Counted from the first letter of the stretch, positions 10,001 through 20,592 are shown. The stretch is 64,000 nucleotides of DNA from Bacteroidota bacterium (GCA_027487835.1 JAIYCU010000009.1:32378-96377), one strand, 5' to 3'. A program made the numbers and translations. Notes: generated by a model from the sequence alone, not told the origin.

Positions 10001-10406
10001 CCGCATGGTCACCGTTAAAATAAACCAGAACCCTGTTGTTAACTACGTTTGTAAATCCACCTGTATTTAAGGTTATTTCCTCTAAACCAAAGTTGCCCTG
10101 CTTATAATCCCCTAAGGTGTTATAACAAATAATTTCAATTCTTCCATTGAGTCGGTGATCTAGAATTCGCTCCAACTCAGGCATAGTTTCTTCCGCAAAT
10201 CGAATGCTATAGTTGGCTAATTCTCTGCCGCCTGAGTAAAAGAAAGCATCATAGTTTTCTGTTCTTAGAAAACTCCACTCAAACCTGCTATATTGAATTC
10301 TATTTTGTCCAAAAAGCGTATTTATTCCTTGTCCAATTGAACTACCGATAGTGCCAAAATAAATAGCAAATAATAAGCTTATGTATGTAAAGTTTCTCCA
10401 CTTCAT
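7005..10406 (-). CDS. TolB-like propeller protein with C-terminal outer-membrane beta-barrel
   Basis: This 1133-residue exported protein has an N-terminal signal peptide (ending near SSIGQ). It then has a domain resembling Bacteroidota peptidase-MA-like proteins (about 30-270; ELERILDHRLNGRIEIICYN, WYIRGLVAYLS), in which the usual metalloprotease HExxH is absent (IKEGLALVLLNEML stands there). Next come WD40/PD40-type beta-propeller repeats (about 290-560; FTTNKNGKFKVYLLNTQTG, SENGRTLVLSAIRKGQSDIYTYD). The C-terminal half looks like a BamA/surface-antigen beta-barrel (about 770-1133) ending in an aromatic residue (YLSLGLDF), as outer-membrane barrels do. It probably resides in the outer membrane with a periplasmic propeller. 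Function unknown. It is the first gene of a likely operon with the two small genes downstream. Confidence 0.8.
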   Translation of the reverse strand: MKWRNFTYISLLFAIYFGTIGSSIGQGINTLFGQNRIQYSRFEWSFLRTENYDAFFYSGGRELANYSIRFAEETMPELERILDHRLNGRIEIICYNTLGDYKQGNFGLEEITLNTGGFTNVVNNRVLVYFNGDHADLSRQIKEGLALVLLNEMLYGGNIQERLQTAAFLNLPEWYIRGLVAYLSKPWDASLNNKMKDIQEQGTKSKFNRLNQKEPEFAGHAFWKFLTEKYDKESVANLVYITKLTRNYETAIEYVTNKLYKEILVEYLQFYQELYKKESDLLKDFPPSEFKIKKRIAPYIQAQMKVSPKGNGVAFTTNKNGKFKVYLLNTQTGKTKKIFKGGLKYHQLNIDYSFPLVAWQAGGDKIAYVFEKKGVVYLRMIDLVNKKKETIKFLKFDKITGIDFSENGRTLVLSAIRKGQSDIYTYDIQTRKETQITSDFYDDQYPRFVDFSTKILFSSNRIRDSLGVVLGNSLTPENNFDIFMYDLETNSRKLKRLSKTPYLNEIQPIDYNKDYFAYLTEYNGIYNRYACRIEEVYDYTEIQIFYKDSVQKEPDTLIYENNPTWSGSAFEYNGKQINLNASIERLDTIVHTKDIVYTYPLTNYKKSILAHDVAVQTKQVFDLVLDKGRYYIRYSAVEKDVTKLAEEVETYPTMFRLKTGFATEPFTAGPVTFKEKRLQSVNQNPDEIVKIANDTNAYFFVNEYTESTYKRPAFTILKKSDIDKETHKPIKVNAPKFYDVTFFTDKLIAQFIDNSIINTYYQPITPAAGQMFNPGLNGLFKLGMIDLFEDYKINGGVRLAYDLSGFDYFASVETRKKRLDHKLSFYRQSRSGGVPEIRSYKNLSHELRYSLRMPFNPVSCIRIETFFRQDRDITRATDVPTLDSNDKITNWSGGKIEYVFDNTIPKGLNLWNGTRFKVFYERFINLNNTDLQINVLGIDFRHYQKLHRQIIFAGRLSANTSFGPGRVVYYLGGVENWLTPSFNNQIATASDRNYIFQALACNLRGFTQNIRNGNNYALASAEVRIPIFQYVLNRPLRSEFFNNFQIVPFFDIGTAWVGSNPYSDENTFNQKIYEQGPVKAKVINVRDPIVAGTGGGLRSKLFGYFVRFDMAWGIQDFEVTEAPLYYLSLGLDF

Positions 10407-10484
10407 GTGCTAACCTCAAAATTGCAGTAAAAACAGGACTTTTAGAAATTAAATTTCAGATTATTAGCCTTAGCTTAATTCTTT

Positions 10485-10492
10485 TACTTTCG
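10485..10492 (+). promoter_or_regulatory. Predicted -7 promoter element (TACTTTCG)
   Basis: TACTTTCG fits the Bacteroidota -7 consensus TAnnTTTG with one change also seen at other promoters in this window. It would start transcription about 10-15 bp before the ATG at 10513. No clear -33 TTTG is visible. Confidence 0.45.
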
Positions 10493-10512
10493 TGTCATAA
10501 AAAAATACGAGA

Positions 10513-11157
10513 ATGTTACAAGTTCAGCGTTTTGTTTTCAATGATTTTCAGGAAAATACTTATGTAATCTGGGATGAAAGTGGAGAATGTGCCATCATCG
10601 ACCCAGGCTGTTTTAGAGAAAATGAGCGATTGGCACTTAGTAATTTTATTACTGAGAGAGGACTTAAGCCTGTCTTACTTTTAAATACTCATTGCCATAT
10701 CGACCATGTTTTGGGAAATGAGTATGTAATGGGGAAATACGCACTGCCACTTCATCTGCACCAAGACGAAATTCAAACCTATAATGATACGCGCAAGTGG
10801 ACAGCTATGTTTGGAATTGCCCCTTTAACTGTGCCAGAACATACAGTTTTCCTAACAGTGGGCGAAACAATTACTTTTGGCAATACTTCTTTAAAAATTT
10901 TATTTACTCCCGGACATTCTATTGCTTCTCTAAGCTTTTTTGAAGCTGAATCTTTACAACTTTTTGCAGGTGATGTTTTATTTAAGCAAAGTATTGGTAG
11001 AACAGATTTGCACGGAGGTAACCTTTCTACCTTATTAAGTAGTATCAAAAATCAGTTATTAGTATTGCCTGATGCTACCAAGGTTTATGCAGGTCATAAT
11101 GAACCTACCACCATTGGAGAAGAGCGCATACAAAACCCTTTCTTAAGAAATTTATAA
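10513..11157 (+). CDS. MBL-fold hydrolase, glyoxalase II-like
   Basis: The 214-residue metallo-beta-lactamase-fold protein has the dinuclear metal motif THCHIDH (His60, His62, Asp64, His65), the TPGHS motif near 133-137, LFAGDVLF (bridging Asp) and a C-terminal YAGHNEPTT His. The length and FNDFQENTYVIWDE start match the short glyoxalase-II-like/YcbL group found across bacteria. It probably hydrolyses a thioester such as S-lactoylglutathione or a bacillithiol/CoA analogue, but the substrate cannot be read from the sequence. It is divergent from the large outer-membrane gene and converges on the SRPBCC gene with 1 bp between stops. Confidence 0.9.
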   Translation: MLQVQRFVFNDFQENTYVIWDESGECAIIDPGCFRENERLALSNFITERGLKPVLLLNTHCHIDHVLGNEYVMGKYALPLHLHQDEIQTYNDTRKWTAMFGIAPLTVPEHTVFLTVGETITFGNTSLKILFTPGHSIASLSFFEAESLQLFAGDVLFKQSIGRTDLHGGNLSTLLSSIKNQLLVLPDATKVYAGHNEPTTIGEERIQNPFLRNL

Positions 11158-11158
11158 A

Positions 11159-12184
11159 TTAGTCTTTAAGGGGAAATACTACTTCTGTTAACCATTGATT
11201 AGTATCTTTTTCCAACATTGGATCTGTAATGTAAAATTCCATAGGTGCACCAGATGCTTTTAGGTTATTTTGGATGATGTATTTAAACCCTTCGCTATAA
11301 AGTGGTCCCATTTTATCGTAAGCGCCTTTATATTTAATGACCAATTGTTTTCCCCCTTCAATTTTACCTGCAAAAACTGGAGTTGTTGTGCTTAATTCTC
11401 CTTCAACACCAATACAGGCTGCCATATCAAATAAATTGCCTTTTGCTGCATAGTTAATGGTAAATGGTGGACAAGTTTGCTTGGCAGAAAGTTGTTTAAT
11501 CAAGTCTAATAGAAAGGTATAGTTTTCATCTAACTTCTTGCTAATTTCAGACTCTTGTATTTGGTTTCTAATGCCAAGATAATTAAGTGGTGAAGCAACT
11601 CTTATTTCGGCTTCGAATCCCCCAATTTCAAGGTCTGTTTTAGATTCTGCTAATATTTTTATAGACTTTAGGCCTGCCTCGTAATCTGGGCCAAGTAAGC
11701 CATCCATAAATAACCCAAAGATTTTACTTATAGGTACCCAATAAAGTGGTAATGATTTAGTATCTGAGTCGAAGTTCCAAGTAAGTTTCACTTTATCGCC
11801 TTGTTGAACAATATCAAAATCAGCCCGGGTGCCCCCAAAATCATTTAGGGTAAGTTCGATGTCTATTTTTTCGTTTGGAATCACATTTACAATTTTCATG
11901 TTTCCATTGCCAACATCTGGATTATTGCTTTTCCAAGAATAACTAGCGCCCATGCCTTCGTAAATTGTTGCATATTCATAAGTGGCATTGGTATCCTTTT
12001 TATGCCAAGGACTCCATTTTGTCCAAGCTTTAAAATTGTTAATTAGTTCAAATACATGCTTTGGCTTGGCATCAATTACAACACTTCGTTCTATATGGTT
12101 GTTTGAAGGTAAAAAAACAGAAATAAGTAAAATTAAGCCAATCAATCCTATGATTGTTAATCCAATGTATTTTAATGCTTTCAT
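11159..12184 (-). CDS. SRPBCC domain protein fused to GyrI-like effector-binding domain
   Basis: This 341-residue protein starts with one membrane span (residues 5-25, IGLTIIGLIGLILLISVFLP). An SRPBCC/polyketide-cyclase-like ligand-binding domain follows (about 32-182; ERSVVIDAKPKHVFELINN, WTKWSPWHKKD is the usual conserved patch). A C-terminal GyrI-like/AraC effector-binding domain (about 190-340) ends the protein. This pairing is common in Bacteroidota. The single N-terminal anchor suggests a membrane-tethered small-molecule-binding protein. No DNA-binding domain is present. The ligand is unknown. Confidence 0.85.
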   Translation of the reverse strand: MKALKYIGLTIIGLIGLILLISVFLPSNNHIERSVVIDAKPKHVFELINNFKAWTKWSPWHKKDTNATYEYATIYEGMGASYSWKSNNPDVGNGNMKIVNVIPNEKIDIELTLNDFGGTRADFDIVQQGDKVKLTWNFDSDTKSLPLYWVPISKIFGLFMDGLLGPDYEAGLKSIKILAESKTDLEIGGFEAEIRVASPLNYLGIRNQIQESEISKKLDENYTFLLDLIKQLSAKQTCPPFTINYAAKGNLFDMAACIGVEGELSTTTPVFAGKIEGGKQLVIKYKGAYDKMGPLYSEGFKYIIQNNLKASGAPMEFYITDPMLEKDTNQWLTEVVFPLKD

Positions 12185-12208
12185 GGTTTAAAAATAAGTT
12201 CAAATATA

Positions 12209-13036
12209 TTATCTTAAACTTAAAACTGCAGCACACCAATTATTTTTGCTAAGGTGGGTTCGAACCAAAAGCCCAGCCTGCTCAATACTATCCTGCAATA
12301 CATTCAAATCTGATTCATAAAATCCACTAATTATTATTTGACCCTCCTTCTTTAAACATGAGGCCATTTGGCCCATAGAAGCTTGTAAGACGTTTCTGTT
12401 TATATTGGCTAATATGATGTCAAAGTCGGTATCAGCTATCGCATTTAAATCTCCATGAATGAAATTTATTCCTGAAACTTGGTTCAACCCTATATTTTCA
12501 TTGATATTTACTGCTGCCCAGTCGTCAATATCATTGGCAATCACTTCTCTTGCTCCTAGCTTTTTTGCTAAAATGGCAAGAATGCCTGTTCCACTTCCGT
12601 AGTCAAAAACCTTTTTATCTTTAAAGTCGATGCTTAGCATCATCTCTAAAATGCTTGCAGTGGTTTCGTGATGCCCAGTGCCAAAAGAGGTTTTGGGTTG
12701 AATAATTAATTCATGCAAAAAACTCGGCTCTGATGTATGAAAAGGAGCGGTGATTCTAAGTTGCTCATTAATGATAACGGGCTCAAAGTTACTTTCCCAT
12801 TGTGCGTTCCAGTTTTGCTGAGCAATTTCATCAAATTGGTATTGGTTTTCAGTTAGCTTGTATTTACTTAAAATCTCTAAGGTAGCTCCCTTATCAAAAT
12901 CCGCCAAAAGCAAGCATGCTTCAAACCCATTTTCAGTTTCTATAAATGTGTCGAAGTCAGCTGCAGCAAGCTCTGCCATTAAGAATTCTGAAGTTTGGAA
13001 ATCGCATTTAACTTTGAGAGAAAGAAATTTTTGCAT
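12209..13036 (-). CDS. prmA: Ribosomal protein L11 methyltransferase
   Basis: The 275-residue protein has a substrate-recognition N-terminal domain followed by a class I SAM methyltransferase fold. It shows the PrmA-specific FGTGHHETT motif (about 118-126), the SAM-binding glycine motif VFDYGSGTGILAI (about 141-153), the acidic residue in VIANDIDDWA and the catalytic-loop motif ILANINRNVL (the N/D-PxY-like motif IV of PrmA). It trimethylates lysines and the N-terminus of ribosomal protein L11. It lies 24 bp upstream of the SRPBCC gene in the same direction. The stretch upstream (13037-13244) is AT-rich and noncoding. Confidence 0.95.
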   Translation of the reverse strand: MQKFLSLKVKCDFQTSEFLMAELAAADFDTFIETENGFEACLLLADFDKGATLEILSKYKLTENQYQFDEIAQQNWNAQWESNFEPVIINEQLRITAPFHTSEPSFLHELIIQPKTSFGTGHHETTASILEMMLSIDFKDKKVFDYGSGTGILAILAKKLGAREVIANDIDDWAAVNINENIGLNQVSGINFIHGDLNAIADTDFDIILANINRNVLQASMGQMASCLKKEGQIIISGFYESDLNVLQDSIEQAGLLVRTHLSKNNWCAAVLSLR

Positions 13037-13244
13037 GTCGTAAAAGTAGGTATTTTGGGTTTGGTTATTATTATTATTATGAAGTGGAAGGGGGTAAGCC
13101 TCAATTAAAAAATCAATTAATCACTCAACATATTTTTGATTATGTTTGAAGATAGATTATATGAATATATGTTTTGATTGCGGGTTAGAAAGTAAAATAA
13201 TATTCATTTTAGGGAAAAGTAAAAAAAATTAAGAAACTGGAGGG

Positions 13245-14024
13245 ATGGCACAAACCACGTTACGAACAATCATAGTTGAAGATGAAATTGGCGGCAGAAA
13301 TGCCTTAAAGGCTATTTTGAAAAATTATGAGGATATTTTGCTTATTGGTGAGGCTTCAAACGCTGCTGAGGCATTGGGATTAATTGTTGCACTAAAGCCA
13401 GATTTATTGCTTTTAGACATCGAAATGCCATTTAAGAATGGCTTCGATTTATTATCCGATATTCCAGATAGAACTTTCGATGTTATTTTTACCACAGCTT
13501 ATGATTCATACGCCATCAGAGCCATAAAGTTTAGTGCCATCGATTATTTGCTTAAACCTGTAGATCCCGAGGAGCTTGAAGCTGCCATTGCTAGGGTCTT
13601 AGAGAAAAAGAACCATAATTCTTACCAACCTCAATTGCAAATTGAGAACCTGCTAGAAAATTTAAAAAGTATTAACAAACAGAATTTTAAGTTATCGTTG
13701 CCTACCTCAGAAGGTACACTTTTCATTCCTATAGAAGACATCATGCGCTGTGAATCAGACGCCAATTATACCCGATTCTTTTTTAAAGACGGAACCAAGC
13801 CTGTTGTAGTTTCAAAAACCCTTAAAGAGTTTGAAGAATTACTTGGCGAATACGGATTTTGCCGCATACATAATTCACACATGATAAACCTGAAATTTAT
13901 TAGAAGATATATTCGTGGTGAGGGGGGTACTGTGGTAATGTTAGACGGCACAGAAGTGGAAGTTTCTCGTAGAAAAAAGGAAATCTTTCAAAAGGCACTT
14001 GAAAAAGAAACCGGATTTATTTAA
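13245..14024 (+). CDS. LytTR-family response regulator
   Basis: The 259-residue protein has an N-terminal receiver domain (7-125) with acidic pocket VEDE and phosphoacceptor Asp58 (LLLLDIEMP), then a LytTR DNA-binding domain (about 150-255; IPIEDIMRCESDANYTRFF, RIHNSHMINLKFI). Such regulators bind direct repeats and usually partner with LytS-type kinases lacking HAMP domains; none is adjacent here, so it is an orphan. A TATGTTTG box at 13141-13148 may be its -7 element, which would give a roughly 90-nt leader. A GGAGGG stretch lies directly before the ATG, unusual where Shine-Dalgarno sequences are generally weak. Confidence 0.93.
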   Translation: MAQTTLRTIIVEDEIGGRNALKAILKNYEDILLIGEASNAAEALGLIVALKPDLLLLDIEMPFKNGFDLLSDIPDRTFDVIFTTAYDSYAIRAIKFSAIDYLLKPVDPEELEAAIARVLEKKNHNSYQPQLQIENLLENLKSINKQNFKLSLPTSEGTLFIPIEDIMRCESDANYTRFFFKDGTKPVVVSKTLKEFEELLGEYGFCRIHNSHMINLKFIRRYIRGEGGTVVMLDGTEVEVSRRKKEIFQKALEKETGFI

Positions 14025-14210
14025 AATACTACCATTCAAACATTCAATCCAACCATTTAGTTGTTTCGAGGCAAGAATTAATTCTACAGCCTCATATTTG
14101 AGTAAGAATTTACCCAATAAAAATGTCATTTCTTTATTTGAAATGAACCCGCTGACGCCTGAAACTCCCCTTTTTAAATGAAAGTTGTTTAATCAGCTTC
14201 AAAAAAAATT

Positions 14211-14239
14211 AAACCCAGACTAAAAGACTGGGTTTTTTT

Positions 14240-14240
<1 letters not shown>
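14211..14240. terminator. Intrinsic terminator, probably bidirectional
   Basis: Arms AAACCCAG (14211-14218) and CTGGGTTT (14228-14235) form an 8-bp stem with a 9-nt loop. T-runs follow on the plus strand (to 14240), and A-runs precede it (14201-14208), so it can serve the LytTR gene and also the convergent ABC-F gene. Confidence 0.85.
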
Positions 14241-15877
<1,637 letters not shown>

Positions 15878-15922
15878 TTACTTTTAAAGGGCCGCGAAGA
15901 TAGTTATTATCAATGGTATGGA

Positions 15923-15957
15923 CAAAAAAAACGGGAATCGGTTTGACCCGACCCCCG
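15923..15957 (-). terminator. Intrinsic terminator of the RND efflux operon
   Basis: On the minus strand CGGGGGTCGG (15957-15948) and CCGATTCCCG (15941-15932) pair over 10 bp with two G-U wobbles around a 6-nt loop. A run of eight or more U follows (15931-15923). It separates the RND permease gene from abc-F. Confidence 0.85.
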
Positions 15958-16013
15958 CTTTAGCCTATGAAACAAATTGCACATCTACCCCTAGGTGCAA
16001 TTATCTTGAGCAT

Positions 16014-19000
16014 CTATTCCTTATGTTTTTTAACTAAAGGAATATTTAGCTTTATTTTCAAATTGTTTGACAAAAATAACATAACTGGAACTAATATCAA
16101 AGTTAAAAATGTTGCAAAACTTAAACCAAATATCATTGTCCAGCTCAAAGGCCCCCAAAATGCCACATTATCACCCCCAAAATGAATGTGAGGATTAAAA
16201 TGTGTAAAAAGGGAAACGAAGTCGATATTTAAACCAACCGCCAATGGAATTAGCCCTAAAATAGTGGCTGAGGCAGTTAATATTACAGGTGTCATACGGG
16301 TTTTTCCTGCTTCTATAATTGCCGCTCTGCTTTCCATCCCTTGTTCCATGAGAAGGTCTGTAAATTCTACCAGTAATATTCCATTTCTAACCACAATACC
16401 TGCTAAGGCAATTACCCCAACACCTGTCATTACTACAGAAATTGTCATATCAAAGATAGATAAGCCTAGGAGTACGCCTATTATCGAGAAGAAAATTTCA
16501 ACAAAAATAATAAGTGGCTTTGAAACTGAATTAAATTGGGTTACCAAAATCAAGAAGATTAAACCAAATGAAACCAACATGGCATTTCCTAAAAATGCGC
16601 CAGTTTCTGCTTGCTCTTCTTGTTCACCTGTCATGGTTGCCATAACGCCGTCTGGCAGTGGGTAGCGGCCTATCGACTTAGTGATTTTACTTACAATTTC
16701 ATTGGCATTATATCCGCTTAGTACGTTAGATGAAATGGTAACCATTCTTTTTTGGTTCTTACGTTTAATTCCACCAAAGGTATTGCCATACTTAATGGTT
16801 GCTACAGAAGAAAGTGGAACTTGTCTTATCACTCCGCCCATATTCATGTCGCGGTAAGTGATTTTTAGGTTCATCAATGCATTGATATTGTTTCTTTGGT
16901 CAAAGGCATAACGCAACTGAATTGGGTAGTCGTCTTTTGCATCCTTAAATTTAGAAACCTCAGTACCAAAAATGGCATCTCTCATTTCTTTACCAATAAT
17001 AGCGGTAGAAATACCTTCACGGTTCGCACGCTCGCGATCAATTTCTACTATAATCTCTGGCTTGTTTGCCTGTAAGTCAGATTTTAACTCCTCTATCCCT
17101 GGTATGCCTAAAGAATCTAAGTAGCGTTTGATATCTTTAGAAGCTAAAGTAAGTTCGTTAAAATCATCACCTGTAATTTCTATATTAATTGGCTTTCCTG
17201 TTGGCGGGCCGCCTTGCTCTTGTTCAACTGTAATTTCTGCACCTGGTATGCCTTTAACCGCATCCCTAATTTGATCTAAGTAAGCAACGGTTGATTGTCC
17301 ATTTCTTTTTCCAAAAGGAACAAAGGCAACAGTTACTTTTCCTAAATGTGGTGCAGTGCTAAAGTCGAAACTTTGCGGATTACTTGCCCCAACTGCCACA
17401 TTTGAGATTACAGATTCTACCATTGGGTTTGAATCTCCAACTACATCAAATATCCTATCCTCAATAATTTTAGTAATTGAGTCGGTATAGGTTTGATCCG
17501 TACCAATTGGTAATGCTATATAGGTAAACACAAAGTTTGGTTCCCCTTTAGGAAAGAATTCTACCTTTGGTTGTCTCCAAACCGTAAGTGCAATAGAGAG
17601 GAAGAACATTACGATTGTAGCAACAAGTATATAAATAGGTCTGTTTTTATGTAAGGCCCACTCAATGGTTCTTTTATATCTTTCTTGGAAGTTAGGCCAT
17701 GTTTTTTCTTGGAAGTTTAAAATCAATTTGTAAAGTACAAATCGGTTCAAACAGTAAAGACCGTATAAAGTAAGTGAAAAGGAGCCTAAGCCCACATTGC
17801 CAGCAGCAAAAGAAAGAATAGCAATCACAGCAAATACCACTGTTGTGATTTTGAAACCTTTGGTGATTTTACTCTTATGTTCGTCTTCTTTAATGTGTGG
17901 CTTCATAAAGTCAACCGCAAAAACAGGGTTGATAATATACGCTACCACTAAAGAAGCCAACAAGGTTACAATAAGCGTGATGGGTAAATAGAACATAAAC
18001 TTACCAATAACACCATCCCAAAAAGCAAGTGGAATAAAAGGCGCAAGCGTGGTTAAAGTTCCTGAAAGTACAGGTAAAAATACTTCACCCGCCGCCATTT
18101 TTGCAGCTTTTACAATAGGTACTTTTCCATTCTCAAAAATTCTATGTGTATTCTCAACTACCACAATGGCGTCATCCACCACAATTCCCAATGCTAGTAA
18201 GAATGAAAACAACACAATCATATTTAGGGTAAACCCTAAGCTTGGCATAATCAGAAATGCAATAAACATTGAAAGAGGTACTGATAAGGCAACAAAAATT
18301 GCATTAGTGGTTCCCATAAAAAACATTAGGATAATGGTAACCAAAATAAATCCAATGATAATGGTATTGATAAGGTCATCAAGTGTTACCCTGGTTTTAT
18401 CACTTTGGTCGCCAGTAATGGTAACTTTTAATCCCTCAGGCAATTGATTTTCCTCCATATCCTCAACAATTTCTTTGATTTTATCGGAGGCATCAATTAG
18501 GTTTTGGCCGCTCTTTTTAATTACGTTTAAGGTTACCACATTTTTGTGGTCTAGGCGCGCATAACTTTCTTTTTCTTTGAACCCATCTGTAATGGTTGCA
18601 ATATCTTTTAAATAGATAGTAGCTCCGCTTCCAGAGCGTAAAATTAGGTCTCCAATTTTCTTAGCATCTGTAAATTGACCTACCACATTGATTGAGCGTT
18701 TTACCCCATCCATTTTGATTTGGCCTCCGCTGATGGTCATGTTTTCATACTTAACCGCATTAGAGATGTCACCCATGGTAACATCTGCAGCCTGCATCTT
18801 GTACATGTCAACATCAATTTGAATTTCGCGTTCCAATGCACCAACGATATCACAACGCGTAATTTCTTTTAGGCCTTCAATTCTATCTTTTAAAAGGTCT
18901 GCATAATCTTTTAACTTATCCAATGGATAGTCACCAGAAATATGAACATTCATGATAGGAATTTGCGAAACATCAATGTCAATTACTTCAGGTTCGCGGG

Positions 19001-19391
19001 TTAAATCATTGGGTAAATCTTTTTTAGCTTTATCAACTGCATCTTTCACTCTTTGCTTGGCAACTGGCACTTCAACATCGGTATTAAATTCGATGTTAAT
19101 CATGCTAAAATCTTGGATAGAAGAGCTGGTTACTTTTTTAACACCATTGATAGACTTTACTTGTTTTTCTATGTGTTTAGTTACCAAGTTTTCTATGTCA
19201 TTTGGAGAGGTACCTGCATAAATCGTATTTACTAAAATTTGCGGGAACACTACTTCTGGAAACTGCTCTTTGGGTAGGTTATTATAGCTCATCAGACCTG
19301 CCAAAGTAATAATGATGGTCATGATGTATACACTGGTCTTATTATCTATAGACCAGCTAGAGGCAAAAAACTCTTTAAATTTTTCTTTCAT
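16014..19391 (-). CDS. RND efflux permease (HAE1/AcrB-like)
   Basis: The 1125-residue inner-membrane protein has the RND layout of two repeats, each with a first helix, a large periplasmic loop and a helix bundle. Proton-relay acidic residues appear in GIVVDDAIVVVEN (Asp406-Asp407). It should form the proton-driven pump of a tripartite exporter with the adaptor and TolC genes upstream. It is longer than typical AcrB (about 1040-1050) because of an insertion around 500-565 containing two extra hydrophobic segments (about 517-533 and 538-560) between the two halves. It is the last gene of the operon; a strong terminator follows. The substrates are unknown. Confidence 0.95.
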   Translation of the reverse strand: MKEKFKEFFASSWSIDNKTSVYIMTIIITLAGLMSYNNLPKEQFPEVVFPQILVNTIYAGTSPNDIENLVTKHIEKQVKSINGVKKVTSSSIQDFSMINIEFNTDVEVPVAKQRVKDAVDKAKKDLPNDLTREPEVIDIDVSQIPIMNVHISGDYPLDKLKDYADLLKDRIEGLKEITRCDIVGALEREIQIDVDMYKMQAADVTMGDISNAVKYENMTISGGQIKMDGVKRSINVVGQFTDAKKIGDLILRSGSGATIYLKDIATITDGFKEKESYARLDHKNVVTLNVIKKSGQNLIDASDKIKEIVEDMEENQLPEGLKVTITGDQSDKTRVTLDDLINTIIIGFILVTIILMFFMGTTNAIFVALSVPLSMFIAFLIMPSLGFTLNMIVLFSFLLALGIVVDDAIVVVENTHRIFENGKVPIVKAAKMAAGEVFLPVLSGTLTTLAPFIPLAFWDGVIGKFMFYLPITLIVTLLASLVVAYIINPVFAVDFMKPHIKEDEHKSKITKGFKITTVVFAVIAILSFAAGNVGLGSFSLTLYGLYCLNRFVLYKLILNFQEKTWPNFQERYKRTIEWALHKNRPIYILVATIVMFFLSIALTVWRQPKVEFFPKGEPNFVFTYIALPIGTDQTYTDSITKIIEDRIFDVVGDSNPMVESVISNVAVGASNPQSFDFSTAPHLGKVTVAFVPFGKRNGQSTVAYLDQIRDAVKGIPGAEITVEQEQGGPPTGKPINIEITGDDFNELTLASKDIKRYLDSLGIPGIEELKSDLQANKPEIIVEIDRERANREGISTAIIGKEMRDAIFGTEVSKFKDAKDDYPIQLRYAFDQRNNINALMNLKITYRDMNMGGVIRQVPLSSVATIKYGNTFGGIKRKNQKRMVTISSNVLSGYNANEIVSKITKSIGRYPLPDGVMATMTGEQEEQAETGAFLGNAMLVSFGLIFLILVTQFNSVSKPLIIFVEIFFSIIGVLLGLSIFDMTISVVMTGVGVIALAGIVVRNGILLVEFTDLLMEQGMESRAAIIEAGKTRMTPVILTASATILGLIPLAVGLNIDFVSLFTHFNPHIHFGGDNVAFWGPLSWTMIFGLSFATFLTLILVPVMLFLSNNLKIKLNIPLVKKHKE

Positions 19392-19425
19392 ACCTTTGTT
19401 AATTAGGTTGTTGTTTGGGTTGAAA

Positions 19426-20565
19426 TTATTCGCGAATCAACTCATTATTGTTTAGGTCCATGTAACCAGAAGTGATGAGTAAATCACCTTCAGTTAAACC
19501 TGCTATAATTTCTGCCTTGTCGTTATAGATTTTACCCAAGGTTACATTCCTTTTTTCTGCCACTGTTTTTCCTTCTTTTTGAACCGAAACCATAACATAG
19601 GTTTCTGTTTCATTTTTTTGTACTGTATTAACTGGAACTACAATTGCTTTAGCTGATTTGTAATCAATTACTTTAAATACACAAATCATGTTTGGAATTA
19701 AATCTGCTTGTGAGGCAACTGGCGCTTCTATGGTAAAGGTTCTAGTCATTTGGTTAATTACCCTCGATGCAAAATTGATATTTGATTTAACCACTTTATT
19801 GTTGAGGTCAGGAAATATTAATTGCACTTCATTTCCAGCTTTAATTAAGCTTGCATAGCTTTCTGCTACATCTGCTTTCGCCTTAAGGTCGTTAAAATTA
19901 ACTACCCTAAAACAAGGCACACCTGGTGCTACATTTCCACCAATTTTGATAAACACTTCATCAATCGTTCCGTTGATAGGCGATTTGATTTTATACATAT
20001 CTAAATTTTCGTTTAGGGTTGCTAATTTTTGCTCTAGGCTTTCTTTATTGGTTTTAGCAGTGAGGTATTGAATCTCTGAACCCACTTGTTTTTCCCATAG
20101 GGCTTTTTGTTTGTTAAATACATCCGTAACAAAGTTCAAATTGGTCTTTAAATCATCAATTTGACGTTGTACAATTTCTGCATCCAATTGTGCAAGTACT
20201 TGGTCTTTCTTAACTGTTGCACCTGGCTTCACAAATACTTTGGTAACGGGTGCCATTGCACGTGCACTTATCATGGTATTTTGATCGCCATCCAATCTAC
20301 CTTGTACATCTATAAAATGTTGAAATTCGGTTTTTGCAATGACAGTAGTTTTAACGTATTTAAATTTTTCATTGGCATTCGCGTTGGTATCACCAATGGC
20401 AATAATTTCCTCTTCTACCGTTTTAATTTTGCTCACTAATTCTGCTTGTTCGGCTTTTAGTTTCTCAAGCTCTGCTTTCTTTTTTTCTAGTAGATTGCTA
20501 TTACCGCAGGCTGTTGCTAGCAAGCTTAATCCTACTAATACTAGGGTTTTATGATAATTTTTCAT
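19426..20565 (-). CDS. RND periplasmic adaptor (membrane fusion) lipoprotein
   Basis: The 379-residue protein has a lipoprotein signal (LLATACGN; lipidated Cys at about 20). A short coiled coil (28-55), a split biotinyl/lipoyl-like domain (VFVKPGATVKKDQVLAQLD and MYKIKSPINGTIDEVFIKIGG), a helical hairpin between them, and beta-barrel and membrane-proximal domains follow. It bridges the RND permease and TolC channel and is anchored in the inner-membrane outer leaflet. It lies 34 bp before the permease gene and 27 bp after the tolC gene, so it is clearly in the operon. Confidence 0.95.
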   Translation of the reverse strand: MKNYHKTLVLVGLSLLATACGNSNLLEKKKAELEKLKAEQAELVSKIKTVEEEIIAIGDTNANANEKFKYVKTTVIAKTEFQHFIDVQGRLDGDQNTMISARAMAPVTKVFVKPGATVKKDQVLAQLDAEIVQRQIDDLKTNLNFVTDVFNKQKALWEKQVGSEIQYLTAKTNKESLEQKLATLNENLDMYKIKSPINGTIDEVFIKIGGNVAPGVPCFRVVNFNDLKAKADVAESYASLIKAGNEVQLIFPDLNNKVVKSNINFASRVINQMTRTFTIEAPVASQADLIPNMICVFKVIDYKSAKAIVVPVNTVQKNETETYVMVSVQKEGKTVAEKRNVTLGKIYNDKAEIIAGLTEGDLLITSGYMDLNNNELIRE

Positions 20566-20592
20566 ATAGATATTTTGTTTGTTTTTTATTTA

